Positions 51,182 through 60,374 of a stretch of 64,000 nt of DNA are shown in pieces. Under the pieces are notes generated by a model, which was given only the letters and a program-made list of their open reading frames with translations, did not search any database and was not told where the DNA came from. The DNA is from Cellulosimicrobium funkei (GTDB lineage: Bacteria > Actinomycetota > Actinomycetes > Actinomycetales > Cellulomonadaceae), in the NCBI RefSeq assembly GCF_004519295.1, contig NZ_SOZH01000008.1, positions 248,001 through 312,000 of the forward strand, read 5' to 3'. The translations under genes were made by a program, and so were the position numbers. Numbering within the stretch: the first letter of the stretch is position 1; the number at the start of each line of letters is the position of its first letter.

Positions 51182-51661
51182 TCAGAAGACGACCTGCGTG
51201 CCCTGCAGGTCGACCTGCCTGCTCAGCGCGTCCGGCCGCGGGTAGCGGGCGTCCGCCGGGACGGGCCGGTTGTAGCCGTAGACCCAGACGCCCTCGAGCG
51301 CCCGCTCCTCCTCGAGCGCGAGGGCGAGCCCCGCCGAGAAGTTGGAGACGTTCTCGGCGCACGCGTGCACGAGCACCGGGCCGACCGGCCCGGGCGCCCG
51401 GGCGAGGAGCCGGGCGACCTGCCGCCGGTTCCACCCCCAGTCGTCGGCGCCGTTCCCCTCGTCGCCGATCTCCTCGTCGTTGCCGTGCGCGGACAGGCAG
51501 ACCGGGCCCCGCGCCGTCGCGAGCGCCGCGACGAGCGCCCGTTCCGCCGCGGCCCGTGAGCCCTTCGGAAGCAGGACGACCTCGCCCCACGCGTCCGCCC
51601 CGGAACCGTGCTCCTCGACGGCCTCGCGGATGTCGTCGTCCTGTGTGCAGACCACCAGCAT
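51182..51661 (-). CDS. Small caspase/CHAT-like (clan CD) protein
   Basis: A 159-residue protein. A hydrophobic strand '[10 protein letters not shown]' ends in His59-Gly60, and 42 residues later a second strand '[20 protein letters not shown]' carries Cys101. A His-Gly dyad partner followed by Ala-Cys after a second strand, and then a helix with 'FSAGLALAL', is the layout of clan CD cysteine peptidases (caspases, CHAT). The size is about that of a bare catalytic core with no recruitment or sensor domain. GAGAGGGGG precedes the ATG. It is upstream of the uncharacterised 238-residue gene and downstream of a LuxR-type gene. Peptidase activity is a prediction. Confidence 0.55.
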   Translation of the reverse strand: MLVVCTQDDDIREAVEEHGSGADAWGEVVLLPKGSRAAAERALVAALATARGPVCLSAHGNDEEIGDEGNGADDWGWNRRQVARLLARAPGPVGPVLVHACAENVSNFSAGLALALEEERALEGVWVYGYNRPVPADARYPRPDALSRQVDLQGTQVVF

Positions 51662-51682
51662 GTCGTGCCCCCTCTCGTGCGT

Positions 51683-51706
51683 CGGCGGGGCTGCGTCGCC
51701 CCGCCG
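51683..51706 (-). terminator. Hairpin between the luxR-type and caspase-like genes
   Basis: CGGCGGGGC-TGCGTC-GCCCCGCCG, a perfect nine-bp stem with six-nt loop, 22 bp upstream of the caspase-like start. It may terminate the LuxR-type transcript or act as a leader attenuator for the downstream pair. Confidence 0.6.
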
Positions 51707-51780
51707 TCGGCCCGGTGCCTTCGTCCGGGTCCGTCGCCAGGATCCGCCGGGCGCCGACCGCCCCCCATCGTCAGTTCTGA

Positions 51781-52656
51781 CTATCTGCGGACGGGACGGC
51801 CGCCCCGTGCGCGGGCCAGGGCGGCGGAGGCCGCGAGCTGCGACGAGACGCCGAGCTTGCCGAGGATCGAGCGGACGTGGGCGCGCACGGTCGCGACCGA
51901 CAGCACGAGCGCGGCGGCGATCTCGGCCACCGACCGACCGCCCGCGAGGTGCTCCAGCACCTCGGTCTCCCGGCCCGTGAGCGTCGCCACCGCCCGGCGG
52001 TCGCGTACGACCCCCACGAGCTGGTCCACCAGCAGCGCGTCGCCCGCGCGCACGTCCCCCGCGAGCATGCGGGCGACCGTCCGCACCTGGTCGCCGAACG
52101 GCCGCTCCGCGGCGACGACCAGGGCGCCAGCGCGCGCTGCGACGAGCAGCCGGTCCGCCGCCACCGCGCCGCCCACGACCACGACCGGGCCCGGGCGCCG
52201 CAGGACCGCGAGCAGCGGGGGGCCGGGGAGGGACCCGGCGTCGTCGGCCACGAGCACGAGCCCGCGGCGGCCGCCGGACCCCGGCCGGAGGGCGTCCTCG
52301 GGGACCGTGCGCGCCCCGCAGCGGCCGACGGCGCGCAGCCCGGCGGCCACGGCGACGGCGAGCACGCGGTCCCGGGACGCGACGTCGACACCGTCGTCCC
52401 GGCGTGCGGGCGCGGCAGGGCGCGACCGCGCGCCTCGCACCGCCGCGTACGCCAACCCGCCCCCTGTGCCTCGCCGTGAGGCCGCACGCTCCGCGAGGAA
52501 CGTGAGCCCATGGTGGGGCACCACCCCCCGCGCGGCAACAGCGCGCCGGGGTGCCCGGCGGGCCGCCCGACAGCGCGCTCCCCCGCCGTCCGGGGCGCTC
52601 GCCCGCTCCTTTGCGAGCACTCTCGCCGAATCCCGGACGGATGTGACCGCGCTCAC
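51781..52656 (-). CDS. LuxR-family transcriptional regulator
   Basis: Up to 291 residues. The C-terminal LuxR/GerE helix-turn-helix is clear: '[20 protein letters not shown]' with '[20 protein letters not shown]'. The middle part (about 95-215) resembles a degenerate response-regulator receiver ('[11 protein letters not shown]', '[16 protein letters not shown]') without a convincing phospho-acceptor set. The first 90 residues are Arg/Ala-rich and may be untranslated: the GTG at 52656 lacks a Shine-Dalgarno, so the real start may be internal, for example one of two adjacent GTGs near 52525. Divergent from acs; it may control acs or the two genes downstream. Confidence 0.7.
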   Translation of the reverse strand: MSAVTSVRDSARVLAKERASAPDGGGARCRAARRAPRRAVAARGVVPHHGLTFLAERAASRRGTGGGLAYAAVRGARSRPAAPARRDDGVDVASRDRVLAVAVAAGLRAVGRCGARTVPEDALRPGSGGRRGLVLVADDAGSLPGPPLLAVLRRPGPVVVVGGAVAADRLLVAARAGALVVAAERPFGDQVRTVARMLAGDVRAGDALLVDQLVGVVRDRRAVATLTGRETEVLEHLAGGRSVAEIAAALVLSVATVRAHVRSILGKLGVSSQLAASAALARARGGRPVRR

Positions 52657-52798
52657 CGCAGGAGGTCTACACTCGCCAGGTCGGGGCCCCGGTCGTGCGG
52701 CCGTCCGCCCCGTCGTACCGTCGTACCGTCACGCCGCCCCCGGGCGGTTGCCGCGGTCGGCGGGACCGCACCAGAGTCGATGCGCACCGGAGGTCAGC

Positions 52799-54829
52799 GT
52801 GCCAGAGAACGAGCCCGAGGCCGCAGCAGCGGCCACCACGTCCAGCCTGGAGAACCTCCTCCACGAGACCCGGAGCTTCCCCCCGAGCCCCGAGTTCGCC
52901 GCGCAGGCGAACGCGCAGCCCGAGCTGTACGAGGAGGCGCGGGCCGACCGGCTCGCGTTCTGGGCGCGGCAGGCGAACGACCTCGTCACGTGGCAGACCC
53001 CGTTCACCGAGACCCTCGACTGGTCGCAGGCGCCCGTCGCGCGCTGGTTCGCCGACGGCACGCTCAACGCCGCGTACAACGCGGTGGACCGCCACGTCGA
53101 GGCGGGTCTGGGCGACCGGGTCGCGATCCACTTCGAGGGCGAGCCGGGCGACACGCGCACCGTCACGTACGCCGAGCTGCAGCGCGACGTCTCGCGCGCG
53201 GCCAACGCGCTCGCGGCCCTCGGCGTCGAGACCGGCGACCGCGTCGTCATCTACCTGCCGATGGTCGTCGAGGCCGTCGTGGCGATGCTCGCGTGCGCGC
53301 GCATCGGCGCCCCGCACTCGGTCGTGTTCGGCGGGTTCTCCGCCGACGCGCTGCGCAGCCGCATCGCCGACGCCGAGGCGAAGCTCGTCATCACGGCCGA
53401 CGGCGGCTACCGCCGCGGCGCGGCCTCCGCGCTCAAGCCCGCGGTCGACGAGGCGCTCGCGCCGAAGGAGGGCGCCGAGCCGACGACGGTCGAGCACGTG
53501 CTCGTCGTGCGCCGCACCGGCCAGGACACCGCGTGGACCGAGGGCCGCGACGTGTGGTGGCACGACGCGCTCGAGGCCGCCGACACGACGCACACCCCGG
53601 TGTGGGTCGAGGCGGAGCACCCGCTGTTCATCCTCTACACGTCGGGCACCACGGGGAAGCCCAAGGGCATCCTCCACACCACGGGCGGCTACCTCACGCA
53701 GGCCGCGTACACGCACCGCAACGTGTTCGACCTCAAGGCCGACACCGACGTCTACTGGTGCACCGCCGACATCGGCTGGGTCACGGGCCACTCGTACGTC
53801 GTCTACGGCCCGCTGCTCAACGGCGCGACGCAGGTCATCTACGAGGGCACCCCGGACTCCCCGCACCAGGGCCGCTGGTGGGAGATCGTCGAGAAGTACC
53901 GGGTCTCGATCCTCTACACCGCGCCGACGGCGATCCGCGCGTGCATGAAGTGGGGCGAGGAGATCCCCGCGAAGTTCGACCTGTCGTCGCTGCGCGTGCT
54001 GGGGTCGGTGGGCGAGCCCATCAACCCCGAGGCGTGGATGTGGTACCGCCGCGTCATCGGCGGCGACCGCACGCCCATCGTCGACACGTGGTGGCAGACG
54101 GAGACGGGGGCGATCATGATCTCGCCGCTGCCGGGCGTCACGGCGGCCAAGCCGGGCTCCGCCCAGGTGCCGCTGCCGGGCATCGTGGCGGACGTCGTCG
54201 ACGACGAGGCGCGCTCCGTGCCGAACGGCGGCGGCGGGTACCTCGTGCTGTCCGAGCCGTGGCCGTCGATGCTGCGCGGCATCTGGGGCGACCTCGAGCG
54301 CTTCAAGGACACGTACTGGTCGCGCTTCCCGGGCATCTACTTCGCGGGCGACGGCGCCAAGAAGGACGAGGACGGCGACATCTGGCTGCTCGGCCGGGTC
54401 GACGACGTCATGAACGTCTCGGGCCACCGCCTGTCCACCACGGAGATCGAGTCGGCGCTCGTCTCGCACGAGATCGTCGCGGAGGCCGCGGTCGTCGGCG
54501 CGAGCGACGACCTCACGGGCCAGGCCGTCGTCGCGTTCGTCATCCTGCGCGGCGAGCACGCCGGCCGGGCGTCCGACGCCGACGGCGCGGCGGCCGTGCA
54601 GACCGAGCTGCGCAACCACGTCGCGAAGGAGATCGGCCCGATCGCCAAGCCGAAGCGCATCCTCGTCGTGCCCGAGCTCCCGAAGACGCGGTCCGGCAAG
54701 ATCATGCGCCGCCTCCTGCGGGACGTCGCGGAGAACCGGACGGTGGGCGACGCCACGACCCTCGCGGACTCGTCCGTGATGGAGCTCATCTCGGCGGGCC
54801 TGCAGAAGCCGTCGTCGTCGGACGACTGA
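52799..54829 (+). CDS. acs: Acetyl-CoA synthetase (AMP-forming)
   Basis: A 676-residue adenylate-forming enzyme activating acetate to acetyl-CoA. '[12 protein letters not shown]' is the P-loop-like motif, '[15 protein letters not shown]' and 'DTWWQTETG' are family-specific, '[13 protein letters not shown]' holds the hinge, and the C-terminal '[13 protein letters not shown]' carries the Lys normally acetylated to switch the enzyme off. Length and order are normal. CCGGAGGTCAGC before the GTG at 52799 fixes the start. It stands alone, followed by a strong terminator. Confidence 0.96.
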   Translation: MPENEPEAAAAATTSSLENLLHETRSFPPSPEFAAQANAQPELYEEARADRLAFWARQANDLVTWQTPFTETLDWSQAPVARWFADGTLNAAYNAVDRHVEAGLGDRVAIHFEGEPGDTRTVTYAELQRDVSRAANALAALGVETGDRVVIYLPMVVEAVVAMLACARIGAPHSVVFGGFSADALRSRIADAEAKLVITADGGYRRGAASALKPAVDEALAPKEGAEPTTVEHVLVVRRTGQDTAWTEGRDVWWHDALEAADTTHTPVWVEAEHPLFILYTSGTTGKPKGILHTTGGYLTQAAYTHRNVFDLKADTDVYWCTADIGWVTGHSYVVYGPLLNGATQVIYEGTPDSPHQGRWWEIVEKYRVSILYTAPTAIRACMKWGEEIPAKFDLSSLRVLGSVGEPINPEAWMWYRRVIGGDRTPIVDTWWQTETGAIMISPLPGVTAAKPGSAQVPLPGIVADVVDDEARSVPNGGGGYLVLSEPWPSMLRGIWGDLERFKDTYWSRFPGIYFAGDGAKKDEDGDIWLLGRVDDVMNVSGHRLSTTEIESALVSHEIVAEAAVVGASDDLTGQAVVAFVILRGEHAGRASDADGAAAVQTELRNHVAKEIGPIAKPKRILVVPELPKTRSGKIMRRLLRDVAENRTVGDATTLADSSVMELISAGLQKPSSSDD

Positions 54830-54846
54830 CGCGCCGCTCGCCGACC

Positions 54847-54891
54847 ACGGGGTCGGTGCCGTCGTCCGCGCGATGACGGCACCGGCCCCGT
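54847..54891 (+). terminator. Intrinsic terminator of acs
   Basis: ACGGGGTCGGTGCCGTC pairs with GACGGCACCGGCCCCGT (one G-T-type mismatch) around a short loop, 17 bp after the acs stop, followed by TTCT. Confidence 0.85.
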
Positions 54892-54971
54892 TCTCGTGCG
54901 CCGACCGCCCGGCCGCTGCGCACGGCGATATGCCCGTGCCCGGAATCCCCGCGACGGCGTAGCGTCGAGGC

Positions 54972-55919
54972 GTGCCCCGCGTCCCCGCGGCCGACGGCCG
55001 CGCCCTCCTCGTCGAGCAGCTCGACCTGCGCAGCGACTGCTCCCGCTGCACGGGCCTGTGCTGCGTGGGCCTGCACCTCGTGCGGTCCGCCGACTTCGCG
55101 ATCGACAAGCCCGCCGGCACGCCCTGCCCGAACCTGCGCACGGACTTCGGCTGCGGCATCCACGCCCGGCTGCCCGAGTCCGGCTTCCCCGGCTGCGTCG
55201 CCTACGACTGCCTGGGCGCGGGCCAGCGCGTGACGGCCGCCGTCCGGGCGGCGCACGACGGCGCGACCTGGCGCGACGACCCCGCCGCCGCGCGCGACGC
55301 GTTCGCCGCCCTGCCCGTCGTCACGCAGCTCCAGGAGCTGCTCTGGTACCTCGCGGAGGTGCTCGCGCTCCGCGCGGCCGCCGCCGTGCACGACGACGCC
55401 CGGCAGGCGCTCGACCGCACCGCACCCCTGGCCGACCTCGCCGCGGCGGACCTGCTCGCGCTCGACGTGGGCGCCGTCCGTCGCGCCGTCGGCCCGCTGG
55501 TCGACCGGGCGAGCGCGCTCGTGCGCGACGCGGCGCGCGACGGTCGACAGGCACGCGACGGGCGGCACCGGGACGGCCGCCGCGGCGCCGCGTCGCCGCA
55601 CGGCACCGCCCGGTCCGACGCCCCGACGGCACTCCGGGCTCCGAGCGCGGGGGTGCGTCGTCGGCTGCGGCCGGGGGCGGACCTCGTCGGCGCGGACCTC
55701 CGCGGGCTGGACCTCACGGCGTCGGACCTGCGGGGCGCGCTGCTCCTCGGTGCCGACCTGCGCGGGGCCCGGCTCGACGCCGTCGACCTGCTCGGCGCCG
55801 ACCTGCGGGGCGCCGACGCCCGCGGCACCGACATCTCCCGGGCGCTGTTCCTCACCCCGGCGCAGGTCGGCGCCGTCCGCCGGGACGAGCGCACGGCGCT
55901 CCCGGCCGTGCTCGCCTGA
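54972..55919 (+). CDS. Pentapeptide-repeat protein with cysteine-rich N-terminus
   Basis: A 315-residue protein. The N-terminus contains eight or nine cysteines ('CSRCTGLCCVG', 'CPNLRTDFGCGIH', 'FPGCVAYDCLG'), suggesting a metal or iron-sulfur site. A helical middle (about 90-185) and basic linker follow, then a right-handed pentapeptide coil at about 232-285 ('GADLVGADLRGLDLTASDL'). This Cys-rich plus pentapeptide layout recurs in actinobacteria without an assigned role. TAGCGT six bases before the GTG indicates a leaderless mRNA. Confidence 0.85.
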   Translation: MPRVPAADGRALLVEQLDLRSDCSRCTGLCCVGLHLVRSADFAIDKPAGTPCPNLRTDFGCGIHARLPESGFPGCVAYDCLGAGQRVTAAVRAAHDGATWRDDPAAARDAFAALPVVTQLQELLWYLAEVLALRAAAAVHDDARQALDRTAPLADLAAADLLALDVGAVRRAVGPLVDRASALVRDAARDGRQARDGRHRDGRRGAASPHGTARSDAPTALRAPSAGVRRRLRPGADLVGADLRGLDLTASDLRGALLLGADLRGARLDAVDLLGADLRGADARGTDISRALFLTPAQVGAVRRDERTALPAVLA

Positions 55920-55942
55920 CGCATCCCGCGGCCGCGCACCCG

Positions 55943-56010
55943 CGAGATCGGCACCGGGAGACCGGATCGGCAGTCGCGACCGCCGATCCCACCTCAGGGT
56001 GCCGATCTCG
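55943..56010. terminator. Nested hairpins sharing the word GATCGGC
   Basis: Outer arms CGAGATCGGCACC (55943-55955) and complement (55998-56010) are perfect over 13 bp. Inside, GGATCGGC (55964-55971) pairs with GCCGATCC (55982-55989). All four arms contain GATCGGC or its complement, so alternative pairings exist. Lies between convergent genes. Confidence 0.8.
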
Positions 56011-56020
56011 GCGGCGGTCG

Positions 56021-57457
56021 TCAGCGGAGCGCGGCCCGCCGCGCGAGCGGGGCCGCCACGACCGCGCACACGACGACGAGCGCCGCCGCTCCCCACGCGA
56101 GCGCGCCGTAGGACGAGAACCCGATGATCGCCCCGGCGAGGATGCCGCCGACGGCGCCGCCCGTGTTCATCGCGAGGTCCGACAGGCCCTGCACGGCGGT
56201 GCGCGACGGCCCGGGCGTCGCGTCGACGAGCAGCGCCGACCCGGCGACGAGCCCGCACGACCACCCGAGCCCCAGCAGCACCAGGCCGACCGTGAGGCGC
56301 GCGGAGTCCTCGCCCGGCGCGCCCGCCACGACGACCGCCGCCGCGAGGAGCAGCGCGCCCCCGGCGTACAGCACGCGCGCATGCCCGAGCCGGTCCGCGA
56401 GCCACCCGACGACGGGGCTCAGCGCGTACATGCCCGCGATGTGGGCGCTGATCACGAGCCCCACGACCTGGAGCGTCGCGCCGCCGTGGTTCATGTGGAC
56501 CGGGGTCATGGACATGAGGCCGACCATGACGAGGTGGCTCAGCACGATCGCGCCGAGCGCGAGGCGCGCCGTCGGGCTGGCCGCGACGACGGCCCAGCCG
56601 GCGCGCAGGCCGTCGCGCCACGACGCCGGGCCCGGCGCACCGCCCGCACCCGGCGCACCCCCGTCGCCACCCGCCGCACCGGAGCCCGCCGCGCCGGGAC
56701 CCTCCGCGACAGACCCCGCCGCGCCCGCCCCCGACGGTGCGCGCGACGCGAGCAGCGGGTCCGGGCGCAGCCACACCGCGACGACGGTCGCCGCGAGGGC
56801 GAACGCGAGCGTCGCGAGCACGAACGGGGCCGCGCTCGGGGCGGTGCTCCCCGCAGTGCTCCCGTGCTCGGCGTGCGCGTCCCCGAGGCGCAGGGCGGGC
56901 CCGGCGACCCGGTCGGCGACGCCCGCGAGCGTCGGCCCGACGACGGACCCGACGGTCGTCGCCCAGACCACGACGGACAGGTCGCGGGCCCGGCGCTGCG
57001 GCGTCGCGAGGTCCGTCGCGGCGAAGCGGGAGGCGAGACCGGCAGCCGTGCCGGAGCCGAACAGCAGCATCGCCACGACGAGCAGCGGCCACGAGCCCAG
57101 CAGGACGGCGACCGTCGCGAGCACCGCGCCGCCCGTCGCGAGGCCGAAGCCGAGCAGGAGCGACGGCCGCCGGCCGCGCCGGCCCGCGACCTGGGCGAGC
57201 GGCAGCGCGACGAGCGCCGCGCCGACGACGCCCGAGGTCGAGGTGAGCCCCGCGATCGCGTCGGACCCGGACAGCGCCGACGCCACGAGGGGTGCGACGG
57301 CGATGCCGCTCGCGACCCCGACACCGGACAGCACCTGGGTCGCGGCGAGGGTCGTCAGGGTGCGGCGCTGCGTCGGGAGGGCGGGCGCGTCGACGGCGGT
57401 CGGGGCGGGCCCGCGGGCGGGGTGCGGGTCAGGGGGCGGGGAGGACTCGGTGCTCAC
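56021..57457 (-). CDS. MFS transporter
   Basis: A 478-residue MFS protein with twelve predicted helices. 'AGRRGRRPSLLLGFGLATGG' is the loop 2-3 motif and 'GWLADRLGHARVLYAGGALL' its repeat in the second half. A Gly/Ala/Pro-rich central loop covers about 240-275. The N-terminal 40 residues are polar. The group resembles drug/proton antiporters; substrate unknown. The flavin-dependent monooxygenase gene upstream on the same strand is 40 bp away, so the two may be one operon. Confidence 0.85.
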   Translation of the reverse strand: MSTESSPPPDPHPARGPAPTAVDAPALPTQRRTLTTLAATQVLSGVGVASGIAVAPLVASALSGSDAIAGLTSTSGVVGAALVALPLAQVAGRRGRRPSLLLGFGLATGGAVLATVAVLLGSWPLLVVAMLLFGSGTAAGLASRFAATDLATPQRRARDLSVVVWATTVGSVVGPTLAGVADRVAGPALRLGDAHAEHGSTAGSTAPSAAPFVLATLAFALAATVVAVWLRPDPLLASRAPSGAGAAGSVAEGPGAAGSGAAGGDGGAPGAGGAPGPASWRDGLRAGWAVVAASPTARLALGAIVLSHLVMVGLMSMTPVHMNHGGATLQVVGLVISAHIAGMYALSPVVGWLADRLGHARVLYAGGALLLAAAVVVAGAPGEDSARLTVGLVLLGLGWSCGLVAGSALLVDATPGPSRTAVQGLSDLAMNTGGAVGGILAGAIIGFSSYGALAWGAAALVVVCAVVAAPLARRAALR

Positions 57458-57497
57458 GGGTGCACGCTAGGGCTCCGCGGCGGGCGCTGACGAGCCC

Positions 57498-58697
57498 TCA
57501 CACCGCCACCGGTCGCCGAGATCCTGCCGCAGGGCTGCGACCGGGCTGTCGGCCGAGCGCCCGCAGCACGCCGCGCGCCGCCTCGCGTCCCGCCCGGTTG
57601 GCCCCGATCGTCGAGGCGCTCGGCCCGTAGCCGACGAGCTGGACGCGCGGGTCGCTCGCCGCCGTCGTGCCGTCGAGCACGATCCCGCCGCCGGGCGCGC
57701 GCAGGCCGAGGGGCGCGAGGTGGTCGAGCGCGGCCCGGAACCCGGTGGCCCAGAGGAGGACGTCGGCGGGCTGGTGCAGGAGCCCGTCGTCGTTCGCGCC
57801 GGGTGCCCACTCGACGCCGGTCGCCGTGACGCGTTCGAACATCGGCCGACGCCGCAGCACCCCGCTCGCGATCCCCGCGCGGTAGCGGGGCGTGAGCGGC
57901 AGGCCCGTGACCGAGACGACGCTCCCGGGCGGCAGCCCCGCGGCCGTGCGCTCCGCGACGCGCGCGACGGCGGCCCGGCCCAGCTCGGGCGAGAACTCCT
58001 CCTCGACCCACACGGGCTCGCGGCGCGTCACCCACGTCGTGCCCGACGCGTGCGGCGCGATCTGGAGCAGGAGCTGCGTCGCGGACGCCCCGCCGCCGAC
58101 GACCACCACGTGCTGCCCCGCGAAGTCCTCGGCGGCGCGGAAGTCGTGCGTGTGGAGCTGGCGCCCGCGGAACGTCTCCATCCCGGGGTAGCGCGGCCAG
58201 AACGGGCGGGTCCACGTGCCGGTCGCGTTGACGAGCGTGCGCGTGCAGACGACGACGTCGCGCGCGTCCGGCCCGGCGCCGACCGTGGCGCGGACCAGCA
58301 GGAGCGCGGGGTCGTCGCGCACGTCGTGCACCGTGACGGGCCGCACCACGCGCAGGTCGTTCTCCCGCTCGTACGCGGCGTAGTAGCGCGGGACGGCGAC
58401 GTTGGCGCGCTCGCCGGGGTCGCCGGCCGGGAGCGGGACGCCCGGGAGGTCGTGCACCGCGTGCGTCTCGGCCATGGTCAGCGAGTCCCAGCGGTCCTGC
58501 CACGCGCCGCCCGGGCCGCGACCGCCGTCGAGCACGAGCGGGTCGAGCCCGGCGCGCCGCAGGTGGTAAGCCGCCGACAGCCCGGCCTGGCCCGCACCGA
58601 CGACCACGACGTCGTGCACGGCCCCGCCCGGGCCGAGCAGGTCCGCGCCCGCCGTGCCCGGTGCCGCCGTCTCTCGCCCGTGGGTCCGCTCGCTCAC
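57498..58697 (-). CDS. FAD/NAD(P)-binding monooxygenase (flavin-containing, Baeyer-Villiger-like)
   Basis: A 399-residue two-dinucleotide-binding flavoprotein. The FAD motif is 'VVVVGAGQAGLSAAYHLRRA', the NADPH motif 'VVVVGGGASATQLLLQI', and 'DVLLWATGFRAALDHL' is the ATG linker. 'LVNATGTWTRPFWPRYPG' and 'HTHDFRAAEDFAGQ' are near the FxGxxxH-type signature of FMO-like enzymes. It probably oxygenates a heteroatom or ketone in an unknown substrate. The GTG at 58697 is preferred; another GTG lies three codons upstream. Co-directional with MFS genes on both sides. Confidence 0.85.
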   Translation of the reverse strand: MSERTHGRETAAPGTAGADLLGPGGAVHDVVVVGAGQAGLSAAYHLRRAGLDPLVLDGGRGPGGAWQDRWDSLTMAETHAVHDLPGVPLPAGDPGERANVAVPRYYAAYERENDLRVVRPVTVHDVRDDPALLLVRATVGAGPDARDVVVCTRTLVNATGTWTRPFWPRYPGMETFRGRQLHTHDFRAAEDFAGQHVVVVGGGASATQLLLQIAPHASGTTWVTRREPVWVEEEFSPELGRAAVARVAERTAAGLPPGSVVSVTGLPLTPRYRAGIASGVLRRRPMFERVTATGVEWAPGANDDGLLHQPADVLLWATGFRAALDHLAPLGLRAPGGGIVLDGTTAASDPRVQLVGYGPSASTIGANRAGREAARGVLRALGRQPGRSPAAGSRRPVAV

Positions 58698-58755
58698 GCC
58701 GACCACAACGACCCGCCCCGACAGAACCTTCCCCGGCCCGAGGTGAGGTGCCGAA

Positions 58756-58824
58756 CACGGGGTTGCCGTCGTCATCGCACTCTTCACGACGACAACCCCG
58801 TGGTCGACGGCGGGCAACCCCGTG
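58756..58824 (-). terminator. Three-armed hairpin with alternative pairings
   Basis: Arm 1, CACGGGGTTGCCGTCGT (58756-58772), pairs with arm 2 (58786-58802) at 16 of 17 positions. A third copy, CAACCCCGTG at 58815-58824 with further flanking match (GCCGA), can also pair with arm 1. The two pairings exclude each other. It lies 35 bp after the MFS stop on the minus strand and upstream of the monooxygenase gene. Confidence 0.75.
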
Positions 58825-58858
58825 CTCGGCTTCGCGCCGCCGCGCGTGCGGCCCGCGC

Positions 58859-60154
58859 TCAGGGGAGGTCCGGGACCCGCCCGAGCGTGCGGATCGGCCG
58901 GACGGCGAGGAGCGCCACCACCGTGAGCGTCCCCACGACCGCGCCCACCAGGAGCACCCGGTCCGTCCCGAACGCGGCGACGGCGGGACCGGCCAGCGCG
59001 GCCCCGATCGGGTACATCCCGACCGACCCCGCGACCTCGTAGGCGTGGACCCGGTTGAGCACGTCGCCCGGCACCTGCGTCTGGACGCTCGTCGCCCACA
59101 TGACGCCCCACACCCCGACCCCGACGCCCACGAGCACCTGCGCGACGGCGAGCGCCCAGACGGGCCAGCCCAGCACGAGGCCGAGCGGGTAGAGCGGGTA
59201 GGCCACGAGCGCCACGGCGCCCGCGGCGAGCGGCCGCCGCGGCCGGTAGCGGATCGCGAGCAGCCCGCCGACCACGGTCCCGACCCCGAGCGCGCTGTTG
59301 AGCACGCCGAACGCGGTCGCCCCGTGCGTCGGCACGACGACGCTCGCCGCCAGGGGGAGCTGCGGCCCCCAGGCGAGCACCGCGTAGACCATCCAGATGA
59401 CGACGACGCCCCACAGCCACGTGCGGGAGCGGAACTCGTGCCACCCGACCGCCAGGCTGCGCCACAGGCCCGCGCCCGCCGGGGGCGCCGGCACGACGCC
59501 GAGCCGGAGCGCGAGCAGGCACAGCGCGCTCGTCGCGTAGGCGACGGCGGAGAGGATCATCACCCCGCCGGTCGACCCGAACCCGACGAGGACGCCCGCG
59601 AGCGCCGGGCCGCCGAGCCCGGTGATCGCCTCGGAGGTCCGCAGGACGCCGTTGGCCCCCTGGACGTCGCGCGCGACGAGCGGCACGGTCGACGCGGCGC
59701 CGGGCTGGAACAGCGCGTTGGCCGTGCCGGCGACCGCGAGGAGGGCGTAGAGGTGCCAGAGGTGGTCGATCCCCCGCACGAACAGCACCGCGAGGAGCAC
59801 GTGCGCGGCGAGGTTCGCGAGGTCGGCGACGATCATCATCCGGCGGGCGGTGAACCGGTCGGCGAGCACGCCGCCGAAGAGCACGAGCCCCGCGAACGGC
59901 GCGACGAGGAACGCCATCGCGTACCCCGCGACCGCGAGCCCGTAGCCCGACGCGAGCAGCCCGGCCGAGACCGCGACCGGGAGCATCGCCCAGCTGAGCA
60001 GCCCCGCGCTGCGCGCGGTGAAGTAGTACCGGAAGTCCCGCGACCAGACGGCCGGCTCCGTCGGTTCCCCGACCGGCCGGGCCGGGACCGTCACCGGGAC
60101 GGGGACCCGCCCTGCTGCGGCCTCCGCCGCCTCCTCGACCGCGCACGCGCCCAT
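58859..60154 (-). CDS. MFS transporter
   Basis: A 431-residue MFS protein with a 36-residue polar N-terminus and twelve predicted helices. 'FGGVLADRFTARRMMIVADL' is the loop 2-3 motif and 'AIRYRPRRPLAAGAV' its second-half equivalent. Similar to the MFS_3/enterobactin-exporter-like group, like the protein at 2.4 kb. Single gene, substrate unknown. Confidence 0.85.
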   Translation of the reverse strand: MGACAVEEAAEAAAGRVPVPVTVPARPVGEPTEPAVWSRDFRYYFTARSAGLLSWAMLPVAVSAGLLASGYGLAVAGYAMAFLVAPFAGLVLFGGVLADRFTARRMMIVADLANLAAHVLLAVLFVRGIDHLWHLYALLAVAGTANALFQPGAASTVPLVARDVQGANGVLRTSEAITGLGGPALAGVLVGFGSTGGVMILSAVAYATSALCLLALRLGVVPAPPAGAGLWRSLAVGWHEFRSRTWLWGVVVIWMVYAVLAWGPQLPLAASVVVPTHGATAFGVLNSALGVGTVVGGLLAIRYRPRRPLAAGAVALVAYPLYPLGLVLGWPVWALAVAQVLVGVGVGVWGVMWATSVQTQVPGDVLNRVHAYEVAGSVGMYPIGAALAGPAVAAFGTDRVLLVGAVVGTLTVVALLAVRPIRTLGRVPDLP

Positions 60155-60374
60155 GCCGCCCTGCCTCTCCGCCCCTCGCTGCCGTCCGACCGGCCGGAGG
60201 TCGGCGGGGCGGGCAGGCCGACGCGGCCCCCCGGGTCCCGCGCCTCACGGCCGCTCGCTCACGGACGTGACAACCGTCACTCGGTTCCGAACCTTCCCGC
60301 CACGAGGACGGCGTCCCGCGGGCGCCGGCGGCGCGCGTTCGGTCGTGCGCGGGCGCCGGGGGCAAGATGGACCG

